From the IMG/VR virus record IMGVR_UViG_3300044640_001110, positions 1-37,611 of that record: DNA of 37,611 nucleotides. One strand, 5' to 3'. A program made the translations under genes and the position numbers. A model generated the notes under the pieces. The model saw nothing but the letters and a program-made list of their open reading frames with translations. It made no database searches and was not told the DNA's origin. This stretch comes from a virus. The stretch's first letter is position 1. The number at the start of each line of letters is the position of its first letter. Below are positions 28,179 to 36,102 of this stretch, one piece after another.

Positions 28179-28655
28179 ATGGTTGCGTACACTGACTCCC
28201 TCGGGTTCTATAAGAACTCGGCTGGCTTCACCGCCAACTACACTGACCGCGTCAGCGTCACCGAGATCGAGCTCGATTTCGCCAAGATCGCTGCTGCTCG
28301 GACCGCTGCTGGCGCCACCGCGCTGACTTCGGCCGATACGCTGGTGATCGGCGTGCTGCCCAAAGGCGCATTTGTTCTGTCTGGCGTTGCGACGCTGGAG
28401 AAGGCAGAGGGCGCCGCGGGTAACATCGACGTCGGCATCGGCGGCGGGACCGTTGACTTCTGGGTTGACGGCTTCGATCTGAACGCTGCAGTGGGCACCA
28501 CCGGCGGCTATGCCGACGCGACGGCCTACTACTGCGCGGTGAACACCAACATCCTGCTGACGCTCAACTCCGCCAGCATCGACGTTGCCCGCGTCAGGGT
28601 CTCGCTGGCAGTGGTCAACATGGGCGCTGACCTCGGCGTCATCCCGTCGGCCTAA
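28179..28655 (+). CDS. Putative capsid decoration protein (158 aa)
   Basis: The start at 28179 has AAGGAG upstream. Ala/Gly/Thr/Val-rich beta sequence (TVDFWVDGFDLNAAVG; TLNSASIDVARVRVSLAVVN) with few charges is typical of virion surface proteins. It directly follows the coat gene, the usual place for a decoration or cement protein. A similar-sized protein at 28701-29177 may be a second one. Confidence 0.7.
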   Translation: MVAYTDSLGFYKNSAGFTANYTDRVSVTEIELDFAKIAAARTAAGATALTSADTLVIGVLPKGAFVLSGVATLEKAEGAAGNIDVGIGGGTVDFWVDGFDLNAAVGTTGGYADATAYYCAVNTNILLTLNSASIDVARVRVSLAVVNMGADLGVIPSA

Positions 28656-28657
28656 CG

Positions 28658-28677
28658 GTGGGGGCTTCGGCCCCCAT
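28658..28677 (+). other. Stable UUCG-loop hairpin between structural genes
   Basis: GGGGGC (28660-28665) pairs with GCCCCC (28670-28675) around TTCG. No T-run follows, so it is more likely an mRNA stabiliser or partial attenuator that tunes coat versus downstream expression than a full terminator. Confidence 0.6.
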
Positions 28678-28700
28678 CTCCCCCAGAAAGGAGACTGAAC

Positions 28701-29177
28701 ATGGGTGTTTATACAGGCATCTCGCAGGACAACGTGCGAATCAACAGCGGCAATGCAACTCTGCAGTCGCTGACTGTTACGGGTACTGCGTTGATTACCG
28801 ACTCTGTCCTGAGCAAGCGTACACGCTTCACGGTTGCGCAGGTAAACGCAGGGGCGACGATCGTACCCGCAGTTACGGGTAAGGCCATACGCGTGGTCGG
28901 CGCCAAGGTGATCGCCATTGGTGGCGCTGCTGGTGCAGTGACCACGGTGGACATCATCGGTACCCAGACCACTGCTGCGAAGCTCGTCGCTTTTGCTCAG
29001 GCCAACCTGACACGGAGCACGGTGCTTACTGATGGCGGCACAGGTGCTACTGTCCTCGCGGATGGGGCGTCCTATGTCGCGAACGACGTGAGCACGGCCG
29101 TTACCATCGGCAAGACGGGCAGCGACGTGACGACCGCGACCCACATCGACGTAATTCTGCAGTACGTCCTTGTCTAA
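28701..29177 (+). CDS. Putative virion protein (158 aa)
   Basis: The start at 28701 has AAAGGAG upstream. The sequence is beta-rich and Gly/Ala/Thr/Val-rich (TAVTIGKTGSDVTTATHIDV; KVIAIGGAAGAVTTVDIIGT). Opening MGVYTGISQDNVRINSGNAT, it looks like a small head or fibre-like virion protein. No family is named. It lies between hairpins in the head gene cluster. Confidence 0.65.
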   Translation: MGVYTGISQDNVRINSGNATLQSLTVTGTALITDSVLSKRTRFTVAQVNAGATIVPAVTGKAIRVVGAKVIAIGGAAGAVTTVDIIGTQTTAAKLVAFAQANLTRSTVLTDGGTGATVLADGASYVANDVSTAVTIGKTGSDVTTATHIDVILQYVLV

Positions 29178-29182
29178 CACAG

Positions 29183-29204
29183 GTCAGGCCCTCCGGGGCC
29201 TGAC
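29183..29204 (+). other. Stem-loop between virion genes
   Basis: GTCAGGCCC (29183-29191) pairs with GGGCCTGAC (29196-29204) around TCCG. No T-run follows. As with 28658-28677, it may stabilise or attenuate the structural mRNA. Confidence 0.6.
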
Positions 29205-29225
29205 TGCTTCATGAGAGGATAGACC

Positions 29226-29792
29226 ATGCCCGGCAAGCGGATCAAGAACCTCACGGCTCTCTCTGGTGCAGGTAGCGCCAACGACGATGATGTCGTGATC
29301 TTCGACACGACTGCCGATACCACCAAGCGTATCTCGCGCTCGCAACTAGCTGAGGGTATGCAGGCAGATGTGCAGGTTCTGACCAACAAGACCTTGGCCC
29401 TTGGGTCCAACACAGTGACCGGCACGACTGCCCAGTTCAACACCGCGCTGACTGACAACAACTTCGCCACACTGGCAGGCTCGGAAGTTCTGACCAATAA
29501 GAGCTTTGCGTCTGCCAAAGGGCTATCATCTACGGCTACCCCGGCTAATAACATTTTCGGGTTCGTTGATATTGTAGGCACAGCAACTTCGGCTGACGTG
29601 ACCTTTGGGACGGCGGAAACTGATACTGCTTACGGGGTTATGTTCGGAGCGTTGACAACTGCGGGCACTCCGGCAGCAGGGTCCCATAATGCCTATATGA
29701 CTGCCCGCGCCACAAGCGGCTTTACTATAAATGCGCAGGTCGCACCGGGTGTCGGGAATACTGTACGCGTCCATTGGATGCTGATGCGGTGA
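29226..29792 (+). CDS. Head-fibre-like virion protein (188 aa)
   Basis: The start at 29226 has GAGAGGA upstream. The N-terminus (KRIKNLTALSGAGSANDDDV then VIFDTTADTT) has the KxLTAxxxxxxDDxVxxxD pattern common at the particle-binding end of phage head and tail fibres. The middle carries two near-repeats (VLTNKTLALGSNTVTG; VLTNKSFASAKGLSST) of the type found in phage fibre beta-structures. It is likely a trimeric fibre attached to the head or tail. Confidence 0.75.
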   Translation: MPGKRIKNLTALSGAGSANDDDVVIFDTTADTTKRISRSQLAEGMQADVQVLTNKTLALGSNTVTGTTAQFNTALTDNNFATLAGSEVLTNKSFASAKGLSSTATPANNIFGFVDIVGTATSADVTFGTAETDTAYGVMFGALTTAGTPAAGSHNAYMTARATSGFTINAQVAPGVGNTVRVHWMLMR

Positions 29793-29863
29793 TACACGTA
29801 GATAAGTCTCTACACTTCCTAGCTGCCATGCTGCCCGCGACACTACTGTAAGGACCAACCACC

Positions 29864-30904
29864 ATGCCAACGAACCTGACGTCTCAGAAGGTCAAGGACA
29901 CCTACAACCAGCTCCTCCATGTGGATGGCGGTCCTGAAGCCAGTGAGAAGACTGTCTACAGTGGGACGGGGGTAGCCACGGCGCTGAAGGTTGGGACGGG
30001 GTCTGCCTCGGTGGATAACGTCCAGCTGAACGGCAACACGATCAGCACGCTCGACACGAACGGGGACCTCGTCCTCGCGCCCAACGGCACGGGCTCGGTA
30101 AGCGTGGCCAAGGCAGCCATCACCGGCGGCACCATTGCAGGGATCACGGACCTCGCCGTCGCTGACGGCGGCACAGGGGCGTCCAGCGCCTCGGGTGCAC
30201 GGACCAACCTCGGCCTTGGCACGATCGCTACGCAGGACGCCAATAGCGTCGCCCTCACTGGTGGCACGATCTCAGGCGTAGTGTTCTCGGGCAGCTTCAC
30301 GGGCCTCACCCTGATTGAATCTGCTACACTGGCCACGAGCGCTGCGGCCGCAGGGGTTAACCTCAACGGCAACACGCTGGCTGCCGACGGCACCGATACC
30401 AACATCGACATCAACATCACGCCCAAGGGGACGGGCGAGGTGAACCTGCCTAAGGTGGACATCGACAGTGGGGTTATCGACGGTACTTCGGTTGGTGCGA
30501 CTACTGCGTCCACAGTCCGCGGCACGACGGTGCTCGCCACGCAGGCTGTGGGGTACACCACTGGAGCGGGTGGCACTGTCACGCAGCTGACTAGCCGAAC
30601 GACCGGGGTTACCCTCAACAAGGCCTCAGGTGCAATCACCCTCTTTGCCGCAGCGATCGCGGGGCACGAGGCCGACGAGTTCACCCTCACCAACAGCGAG
30701 ATTGGTGCCAACGACGTGGTCGCCCTGTGCATCAAGTCCGGGTGCGCGGCTGGCACGCGCAAGTACTACCAGACCCACGTGGTCGAGACGGCAGCCGGCT
30801 CCTGCGTGATCTCCGTGGGCAACATCGACAACGCCAGCGTTCCGAGCGTAGGGACCGACACCCCCGTGCTGCAGTTCGTCGTCATCAAGGGGGTGGTCGC
30901 GTAA
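29864..30904 (+). CDS. Fibre-like virion protein with repeated Gly/Thr segments (346 aa)
   Basis: The start at 29864 has TAAGGA upstream. Repeated patterns such as LNGNTISTLDTNGDLVLAPN, VNLNGNTLAADGTDTNIDIN and ADGGTGASSASGARTNLGLG are the standard repeats of phage fibre beta-helical shafts. The C-terminus is a compact domain (IKSGCAAGTRKYYQTHVVET) with two Cys. It is probably a head or side fibre; receptor contact is not shown. It overlaps the next small gene by 1 bp. Confidence 0.8.
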   Translation: MPTNLTSQKVKDTYNQLLHVDGGPEASEKTVYSGTGVATALKVGTGSASVDNVQLNGNTISTLDTNGDLVLAPNGTGSVSVAKAAITGGTIAGITDLAVADGGTGASSASGARTNLGLGTIATQDANSVALTGGTISGVVFSGSFTGLTLIESATLATSAAAAGVNLNGNTLAADGTDTNIDINITPKGTGEVNLPKVDIDSGVIDGTSVGATTASTVRGTTVLATQAVGYTTGAGGTVTQLTSRTTGVTLNKASGAITLFAAAIAGHEADEFTLTNSEIGANDVVALCIKSGCAAGTRKYYQTHVVETAAGSCVISVGNIDNASVPSVGTDTPVLQFVVIKGVVA

Positions 30905-31164
30905 TGGCCAAGACTCCAGCGTGGACCCGGAAAGAGGGAAAGGACCCCAAGGGTGGCCTCAATGCGGCCGGCCGGGCGTCCTACAACAAGGCCAACCCGG
31001 GTAAGCCCGGACTGAAACCGCCGGCTCCGAACCCCAAGACCAAGGAAGACGAGGGTCGCCGGAAGTCGTTTTGCGCCCGCATGTCTGGGATGCCCGGTCC
31101 AATGAAGGACGAGAAGGGCAAGCCGACGCGGAAGGCGCTATCCCTCAAAGCATGGAACTGCTGA
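30904..31164 (+). CDS. DUF6321-type small basic protein (86 aa)
   Basis: ATG 30904 overlaps the preceding stop (TAATG). The sequence (PAWTRKEGKDPKGGLNAAGR, then KPGLKPPAPNPKTK, SFCARMSGMPGPMKDEKGKP and TRKALSLKAWNC) matches a pattern I recognise as DUF6321, small basic proteins of phages and some environmental viruses. Function is unknown. Its place among virion genes suggests a packaged or assembly role, perhaps DNA binding. Confidence 0.75.
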   Translation: MAKTPAWTRKEGKDPKGGLNAAGRASYNKANPGKPGLKPPAPNPKTKEDEGRRKSFCARMSGMPGPMKDEKGKPTRKALSLKAWNC

Positions 31165-31165
31165 C

Positions 31166-31333
31166 ATGGCCAGTCCCAAGCCCACCAACCCTGCGCTCTG
31201 GTCCAAGGTCAAGGCTGCGGCCAAGGCCAAGTTCGACGTGTACCCCAGCGCCTATGCCAACGCATGGGCCTCGAAGGAGTACAAGAAGCGCGGCGGCGGC
31301 TGGAGCGGCCCGGATAACCGGGTGAAGAAATGA
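31166..31333 (+). CDS. Small basic protein (55 aa), first half of a two-part module
   Basis: The ORF runs from ATG 31166, 1 base after the previous stop, to TGA at 31331-31333. The product begins MASPKPTNPALWSKVKAAAK and contains KFDVYPSAYANAWASKEYKK, then RGGGWSGPDNRVKK. From memory, the YPSAYANAW..KEYKKRGG pattern occurs together with a G.GKWF.EKWVD segment in single proteins of large algal viruses and phages. Here the second segment is in the next ORF (31330-31560). Function unknown. Confidence 0.65.
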   Translation: MASPKPTNPALWSKVKAAAKAKFDVYPSAYANAWASKEYKKRGGGWSGPDNRVKK

Positions 31334-31560
31334 GCAAGGGTGGGCTAGGCAAGTGGTTCGGAGAGAAGTGGGTCGACACCAAGACCGGCAAGGAGTGCGG
31401 TCGCTCCGGGTCTGAGAAGTCCTCACGTGCCTACCCCGCCTGCCGCCCGGCCGCGGCTGCTGCCAAGATGACTGCCGGCGAGAAGCGCACCATGGCGGCC
31501 AAGAAGACCGGCCCCGCGCGCAAGTCGTGGCCGGTGTCACCGTCAGGAAAAAGGAAGTGA
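31330..31560 (+). CDS. Small basic protein (76 aa), second half of the two-part module
   Basis: ATG 31330 overlaps the previous stop (ATGA). The product begins GGLGKWFGEKWVDTKTGKEC and has GRSGSEKSSRAYPACRPAAA, then a Lys/Arg-rich end (GEKRTMAAKKTGPARKSWP). With the 31166-31333 product it resembles the two parts of one longer viral protein. Two Cys and high basic charge would suit nucleic-acid or zinc binding; this is a guess. Confidence 0.65.
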   Translation: MSKGGLGKWFGEKWVDTKTGKECGRSGSEKSSRAYPACRPAAAAAKMTAGEKRTMAAKKTGPARKSWPVSPSGKRK

Positions 31561-31561
31561 T

Positions 31562-31741
31562 ATGCCAACCAAAGCACAGACAGCCAAAGTTGCCAAGGTC
31601 ATGGGTGAGTACAAACGCGGCACCCTGCACGGTGGCATTGATCCCAAGGGTCCGAAGAAAGCTCCGGGCGTGAAAAGTCGGAAACAGGCCATCGCCATCG
31701 CGCTCGGCAGCGCGGGCATCGCCAAGAAGGAGAAGAAGTGA
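31562..31741 (+). CDS. DUF6496-like small basic protein (59 aa)
   Basis: The ORF runs from ATG 31562 to TGA at 31739-31741. The product contains VAKVMGEYKRGTLHGGIDPK and VKSRKQAIAIALGSAGIAKK, a pattern I recall from DUF6496 proteins: small, Lys/Arg-rich, one amphipathic helix. It is the fourth small basic gene in a row here. Function unknown. Confidence 0.65.
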   Translation: MPTKAQTAKVAKVMGEYKRGTLHGGIDPKGPKKAPGVKSRKQAIAIALGSAGIAKKEKK

Positions 31742-31986
31742 TGCAGTATCTGCGCAATAAGAATGACGGGTTCATCTACGAGTGGCACCCGGTGCTCGCC
31801 AAGAACCCTCTGTGCGAGGAAGTGACCGAGCAGGAAGCGTATCCGGAGCGCTTCATGACGACGTCCGTGGAGAAGGCCAAGAAGCGCACGAAGAAGATTG
31901 AGCTCGTAGCTGATGACAACCTGACCGAACCGGTGTATAGTTCGGCGGAACTGTCGGCAGACGCATCGAGGAACTTGCCTGAATGA
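31741..31986 (+). CDS. Small hypothetical protein (81 aa)
   Basis: ATG 31741 shares a base with the previous stop (TGATG), with AAGGAG upstream. The N-terminus (MQYLRNKNDGFIYEWHPVLA) looks like a short structured unit, followed by an unstructured acidic C-terminus. Such proteins are common beside phage head-tail connector genes. No family is recognised. Confidence 0.7.
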   Translation: MQYLRNKNDGFIYEWHPVLAKNPLCEEVTEQEAYPERFMTTSVEKAKKRTKKIELVADDNLTEPVYSSAELSADASRNLPE

Positions 31987-32627
31987 CGCCAGCGGAGGTC
32001 ATAACTGAGGTTCGCCGTCTGGTGCAGGACCAGCTGGTTCCGTATCGCTACAGCGACGCGGTGCTATTGGGGTATGTCAACCAGTCGCTGCAACGTATGG
32101 CGATCCTTCGACCTGACCTGTTTACGGACATCGTCGACATCGCGACCACTGCTGGCGCAGCTGTACAGTCTCTGCCTGCCGAAGCGATCCGACTGGTGGA
32201 CATCTTCCAAGTGAAGAACGGCAACGCGATCACTGAGGTTGATCGTGAGACGATGAACCGAAACTACCCCGGCTGGATGAACGAGGCGTCTGGCACGCCA
32301 GTCAATTTCATGCGGCACGTCAAGAACCCAGACCGCTATTTTCTCTACCCCCGCCCTGCAGCGGGGGTCGTTCTTGTCGGAGAGTACGCCAAGAGCCCGA
32401 TCGACTATACGCTCGACGCCTCGATCGACGTCATCTCAGACACGTATTTCCCAGTGTTGGTGGATGGCGTGGTCTACCTTGCCGAGTCGATCGACGACGA
32501 GCATGTTCAGTCCGGCCGGGCCAAACTGTTCTACGACAGCTTCGTGGGGCAGCTGGGCGCCGGGTTGCAGAGCCGCAAGATTACCGACACGAAGCAGGCT
32601 GGTATGGATAAGGGCGAGGTGATCTGA
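31983..32627 (+). CDS. Head-tail adaptor protein (214 aa)
   Basis: ATG 31983 overlaps the preceding stop (ATGA), with GAGGA upstream. The N-terminus (TPAEVITEVRRLVQDQ; YSDAVLLGYVNQSLQRMAIL) is typical of head-tail adaptor proteins that dock on the portal in podoviruses. Mixed beta segments follow (YFLYPRPAAGVVLVGEYA). Its position between head genes and tail genes supports the role. It is coupled by TGATG to the next adaptor or tail gene. Confidence 0.8.
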   Translation: MTPAEVITEVRRLVQDQLVPYRYSDAVLLGYVNQSLQRMAILRPDLFTDIVDIATTAGAAVQSLPAEAIRLVDIFQVKNGNAITEVDRETMNRNYPGWMNEASGTPVNFMRHVKNPDRYFLYPRPAAGVVLVGEYAKSPIDYTLDASIDVISDTYFPVLVDGVVYLAESIDDEHVQSGRAKLFYDSFVGQLGAGLQSRKITDTKQAGMDKGEVI

Positions 32628-33397
32628 TGCCGACGCGACTGTTCACCGACCTGCTTCCGAAAGTGCTGCCCAGTGTGCCCGGGTGTCCGCAGCCTCTGGC
32701 AATCCAGCACATCCGTGATGCAGCGATCAGGGTATGCGAGCGCACACTTGCGTGGCGGTACACGCAGCCCAAGTTCAACCTCCTGCCGGGGGTCCACGAG
32801 TACCTGTACGACAAGCCGGTCGACAGCGAAATCCACGTTCTGTTCGGCACGATCATGAATGACTCCCCGCTGGAAGTCCTGATCCTTGAGCAGGCCATCG
32901 CCAAATATCCGGAGTGGGCTGACCTCTATAGTGGCGAGGACCCGTCTGTCCTGTGGAGCCAGACCGCCCCCGGCTCGTACAACAGCTTTGAGTACAACGA
33001 GAACCTGTTCAACGACAATGAGCCCTTCGTCCTGCCTGAGGCCGTGGTGGCCAAGGCGGCACAGCCGCGCTCTGTCACGCAACTCAGCCCTGACAAGTAT
33101 GTCGTGCTGCCGCTGCCGGATGCTGAGCAGACCTATGCTATACGGATGTTCTACGCACTGAAGCCCACCCGCACCGCGGCCGGCATGGATCAGGTGGTCT
33201 TCAACGACCTTGAGGAAGTCATCGCGCACTCGGCGCTCCAGAACTTGCTCGTGATGCCGGGCGTAACGTGGTCTGACCGTGAGCTTGCGGTCTACCACGC
33301 CAAGCAGGCATTGTTTACGACGACTGAGCGCCGTGCCCGGGCCAATCTGGGCAACATGCGTGGCACGATGGTTGTCACAGCCCCAAAGTTCGCGTGA
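32627..33397 (+). CDS. Tail/adaptor protein (256 aa)
   Basis: ATG 32627 overlaps the adaptor stop (TGATG). The sequence has an N-terminal helical part (LAIQHIRDAAIRVCERTLAW), beta strands (YTQPKFNLLPGVHEYLYDKP; QTYAIRMFYALKPT), and helices near the C-terminus (FNDLEEVIAHSALQNLL). This is the layout of phage proteins that complete the head-tail connector or short tail. The exact family was not recognised. It follows the adaptor, as in other podovirus gene orders. Confidence 0.75.
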   Translation: MPTRLFTDLLPKVLPSVPGCPQPLAIQHIRDAAIRVCERTLAWRYTQPKFNLLPGVHEYLYDKPVDSEIHVLFGTIMNDSPLEVLILEQAIAKYPEWADLYSGEDPSVLWSQTAPGSYNSFEYNENLFNDNEPFVLPEAVVAKAAQPRSVTQLSPDKYVVLPLPDAEQTYAIRMFYALKPTRTAAGMDQVVFNDLEEVIAHSALQNLLVMPGVTWSDRELAVYHAKQALFTTTERRARANLGNMRGTMVVTAPKFA

Positions 33398-33405
33398 GGT
33401 AGACA

Positions 33406-33735
33406 ATGGCAACGCCCAAGTTCAGCAACAACGCAACAACCACCACGGTGGGACTGCTTAGCAGCGCGGCGACGACCATCGTCGTAGCTCCGGGCACGGG
33501 CGCCCTGTTTCCGGCGCTTGGGGCGAGCGATTACTTCAAGGCGACCCTGCAGGACACCAACAATAACTTCGAGATTGTGCAGGTGACTGCTCGCGCCGAC
33601 GACACAATGACGGTTGCACGGGGGCAAGATGGCACTCTGGCGATCCCTTTCGCGGCTAATAGCCGTTTTGAGCTTCGAGTTCTTGCGAGTAGTGCGCAAG
33701 AGTATCTCGACAGCATCGACTTCCTTCTATTGTGA
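33406..33735 (+). CDS. Small virion protein homologous to the tailspike N-terminus (109 aa)
   Basis: ATG 33406 has GAGG upstream. Its ATTTTVGLLSSAATTIVVAP, IVQVTARADDTMTVARGQDG and FAANSRFELRV segments align with residues 1-95 of the next gene (SSILATAVSASDTGIVVV; RVTARAGNSMTVVRAQDG; GARVEMRV). It is therefore a stand-alone copy of the particle-binding domain of the tailspike. It may build the docking platform on which the spike sits. The tandem arrangement suggests a gene duplication. Confidence 0.8.
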   Translation: MATPKFSNNATTTTVGLLSSAATTIVVAPGTGALFPALGASDYFKATLQDTNNNFEIVQVTARADDTMTVARGQDGTLAIPFAANSRFELRVLASSAQEYLDSIDFLLL

Positions 33736-33742
33736 GGACACC

Positions 33743-35746
33743 ATGCCCGTCATCCTGAAGAACAACGCGTCCAGCATCCTCGCTACTGCGGTCAGCGCGT
33801 CCGATACCGGCATTGTGGTGGTAGACGGCAGCCAGTTCCCTACCGTCCCGGCAGCGAACTACTTCTACGCCACACTGGTTTCGCAGGCAGGGACAACTGA
33901 GATCGTCAGGGTCACGGCACGGGCGGGCAACTCCATGACTGTTGTACGTGCACAGGACGGCTCCACAGCGGCCGGTTTCCAAGTGGGCGCGCGCGTCGAA
34001 ATGCGGGTCAATGCGGCTACTCTGAGCCGGGATTCCATCTCGGTCAGAGAGTTCGGCGCTGTCGGCGACGGTGTTACCGATGACTCCGCAGCCATTCAAG
34101 CCGCATTGGATGCTGCTATTGCCTCTCTGGCGAGCCAGAGGAGCGTTACGCTTTATATCCCTGACGGCAGCTATGTTCTAGCCAGTGCTGTGACCGGGAA
34201 CATTTTGGTTCAGGAGAAGACCCTTAATATTGTTGGGGGCGGTGTGGATTCTTGTTGCCTGATAGTGACAAACACCACGGGCGGGATTTTGATCGACGCA
34301 GATAACAATAAGACAGCAGTACACCTGAGAAATGTCTGGTTTGCATGTGAAATTCCGGCGGCAGGAACAGGCTTCCGCTACAGGCAGACGCGGCAGACTG
34401 GGCCTTCTGGTCGACGCATGTTCACAGCAGAACATGTTACGTTTCGTCCTACGGTGCGGCTGTCGGCAAACTACTTTGACATTTGCTTGCATGTGGAAGG
34501 CTTTTACAGGCCTCTGCTTAATTCTGTAGTGTGCTGGCTCGGGCAGACCATGACAGCGTATGCAACAGCTATTTGCAAGATGGACAGCTGCTATGCTATG
34601 AACATCGAGAATAGTTACTTTGTTGGAAACGCGATAACCGGAATTTCGAGCGTCGGTGGCGCAGAGGAAGGCGGGTGGATTTTCAAGTCTATTGTCAACG
34701 GATCGCGTATCGGGATCAACCTGACCCGCACTGCAAGAGAGCCGAACTTTAGCTTGACTAGCAACCACATCAATACCCGCGAAGCGGGGGTTTACGTGAA
34801 CGGCATCAAATTCCTTGAGGCGATCGACAACCTGATCTACTGCAAAACATACGACGAGTCCGTTGGACCTGATGCGCAACCGGTCACATTCAAGGACTTC
34901 CACTTGGTCGACTGTGATGCGTCCATTTTTATTGGCAACGGCTTTCGGACGGGCAACAACGACAAGCGGTATCACTATTTTTGCTCACCGGGCGGTGTAG
35001 ACGAATTAGGTAACGTAAAAACGAACTCGGTTGTTCGAAATATTCAGACATCTAACTCGGGCTACTACGCAGCTTTGGGCGCTGGGTACTGCCCTATAAA
35101 GGTAGATGCTACCATAAGCAATCCCAGCAACCTCTACTTTGACTTGCCGGAGTTTATATCAAACACTGACTTTACGAGTTACCCAACTCCGTACTGGAGC
35201 GTTTCTGCACTGGCAACAAATGTTCGCATTGCTTTCGGGCAAAACATTGTATCATTTGGCGAAAGCGCAGCAAGCGTTCCGGTTTACCATTATCAAGTCT
35301 CAAGCACCCCCGCTGTCGGGGATGCCATTGTCAGCGTCCAATCAAGAGGAAATAACTCCTCACTAACAGAGGTGACTTATAGCTCATCCAGAACACTTTT
35401 GTCAGACATAACTCCCGGAACGGAGGATGCAGCGTTCCAGCAGTTTGTTATGGTCGGCGGAGACCTAAGGCGCGTATTTGCAGTCGGCAATGGCGTGAGC
35501 GTGGGTATCCCGTCGGGCGACCTTCTGGGAAATGGAAGTTTGAATATTGCGGGTTTTGACACGACTGCCGGTAACCTATACGTTTCTCTCAACAATAGCG
35601 CCGGCGTTTACAGTGGGGCAGGGACGCCAGAGGGTGCCGTGGTGGCGAGAGTTGGCTCGCTATTTCTTCGGATCAATGGCGGTGCAGGCACGACCTTTTA
35701 CGTCAAGGAGTCCGGAACCGGGAATACTGGCTGGGTGGCTAAATGA
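33743..35746 (+). CDS. Tailspike with pectate-lyase-like beta-helix (667 aa)
   Basis: The protein has 667 residues from ATG 33743, with GAGGA upstream. Residues 1-95 are a particle-binding domain shared with the previous gene. SVREFGAVGDGVTDDSAAIQ (about 103-122) is the classic start of Pectate_lyase_3 right-handed beta-helices in phage tailspikes. A long beta-rich body follows, with a C-terminal GAGTTFYVKESGTGNTGWVA motif found in many phage spike ends. It probably binds and may cleave host surface polysaccharide. The DNA in the body region is richer in A+T than the N-terminal part, consistent with exchange of the receptor-binding module. Confidence 0.92.
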   Translation: MPVILKNNASSILATAVSASDTGIVVVDGSQFPTVPAANYFYATLVSQAGTTEIVRVTARAGNSMTVVRAQDGSTAAGFQVGARVEMRVNAATLSRDSISVREFGAVGDGVTDDSAAIQAALDAAIASLASQRSVTLYIPDGSYVLASAVTGNILVQEKTLNIVGGGVDSCCLIVTNTTGGILIDADNNKTAVHLRNVWFACEIPAAGTGFRYRQTRQTGPSGRRMFTAEHVTFRPTVRLSANYFDICLHVEGFYRPLLNSVVCWLGQTMTAYATAICKMDSCYAMNIENSYFVGNAITGISSVGGAEEGGWIFKSIVNGSRIGINLTRTAREPNFSLTSNHINTREAGVYVNGIKFLEAIDNLIYCKTYDESVGPDAQPVTFKDFHLVDCDASIFIGNGFRTGNNDKRYHYFCSPGGVDELGNVKTNSVVRNIQTSNSGYYAALGAGYCPIKVDATISNPSNLYFDLPEFISNTDFTSYPTPYWSVSALATNVRIAFGQNIVSFGESAASVPVYHYQVSSTPAVGDAIVSVQSRGNNSSLTEVTYSSSRTLLSDITPGTEDAAFQQFVMVGGDLRRVFAVGNGVSVGIPSGDLLGNGSLNIAGFDTTAGNLYVSLNNSAGVYSGAGTPEGAVVARVGSLFLRINGGAGTTFYVKESGTGNTGWVAK

Positions 35747-35808
35747 TAAGTCGCCGCACCGCCAAGCCAGCAGACTCAGAAGAACAATAGCCTACCTGAG
35801 GACCAGCC

Positions 35809-36102
35809 ATGACTGATGATGTACGATTCGACCGTATCGAAAAGAGCCTAGACAAGTTCAGCGACAAGCTGGACGAGTTGACCAAGGTCGTGACCGATCT
35901 TGCTAGGGTCGAGGAGCGCATGGTCACGCTGTTCAAGCGCATGGACCAATACGACCGGAGGCATGACTTGTTAGACGGTCGTCTAACAACCGTGGAGGAT
36001 AACACCACCCAGCGCGGGGTGGTGGATCGTATTCTGGACAAGGCGCTTTGGTTGGTGTTCGGTGCCGGTTTGGCCTTTGCAGTCAAGGTATTCGGGGGAT
36101 GA
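35809..36102 (+). CDS. Coiled-coil protein with C-terminal membrane segment, XhlA-like (97 aa)
   Basis: The start at 35809 has GAGGA upstream. Residues 5-70 form heptad-like helices (RFDRIEKSLDKFSDKLDELT; RRHDLLDGRLTTVEDNTTQR). A C-terminal hydrophobic segment follows (ALWLVFGAGLAFAVKVF). This resembles XhlA/hemolysin-type phage lysis-cassette proteins. It overlaps the endolysin gene (ATGA), so a holin-associated function is likely. Confidence 0.75.
   Translation: MTDDVRFDRIEKSLDKFSDKLDELTKVVTDLARVEERMVTLFKRMDQYDRRHDLLDGRLTTVEDNTTQRGVVDRILDKALWLVFGAGLAFAVKVFGG

Noticed and set aside
28098-29180. A 360-codon minus-strand open frame opposite head genes
   Set aside because: Antisense of three consecutive virion genes and their ribosome sites; no support of its own.
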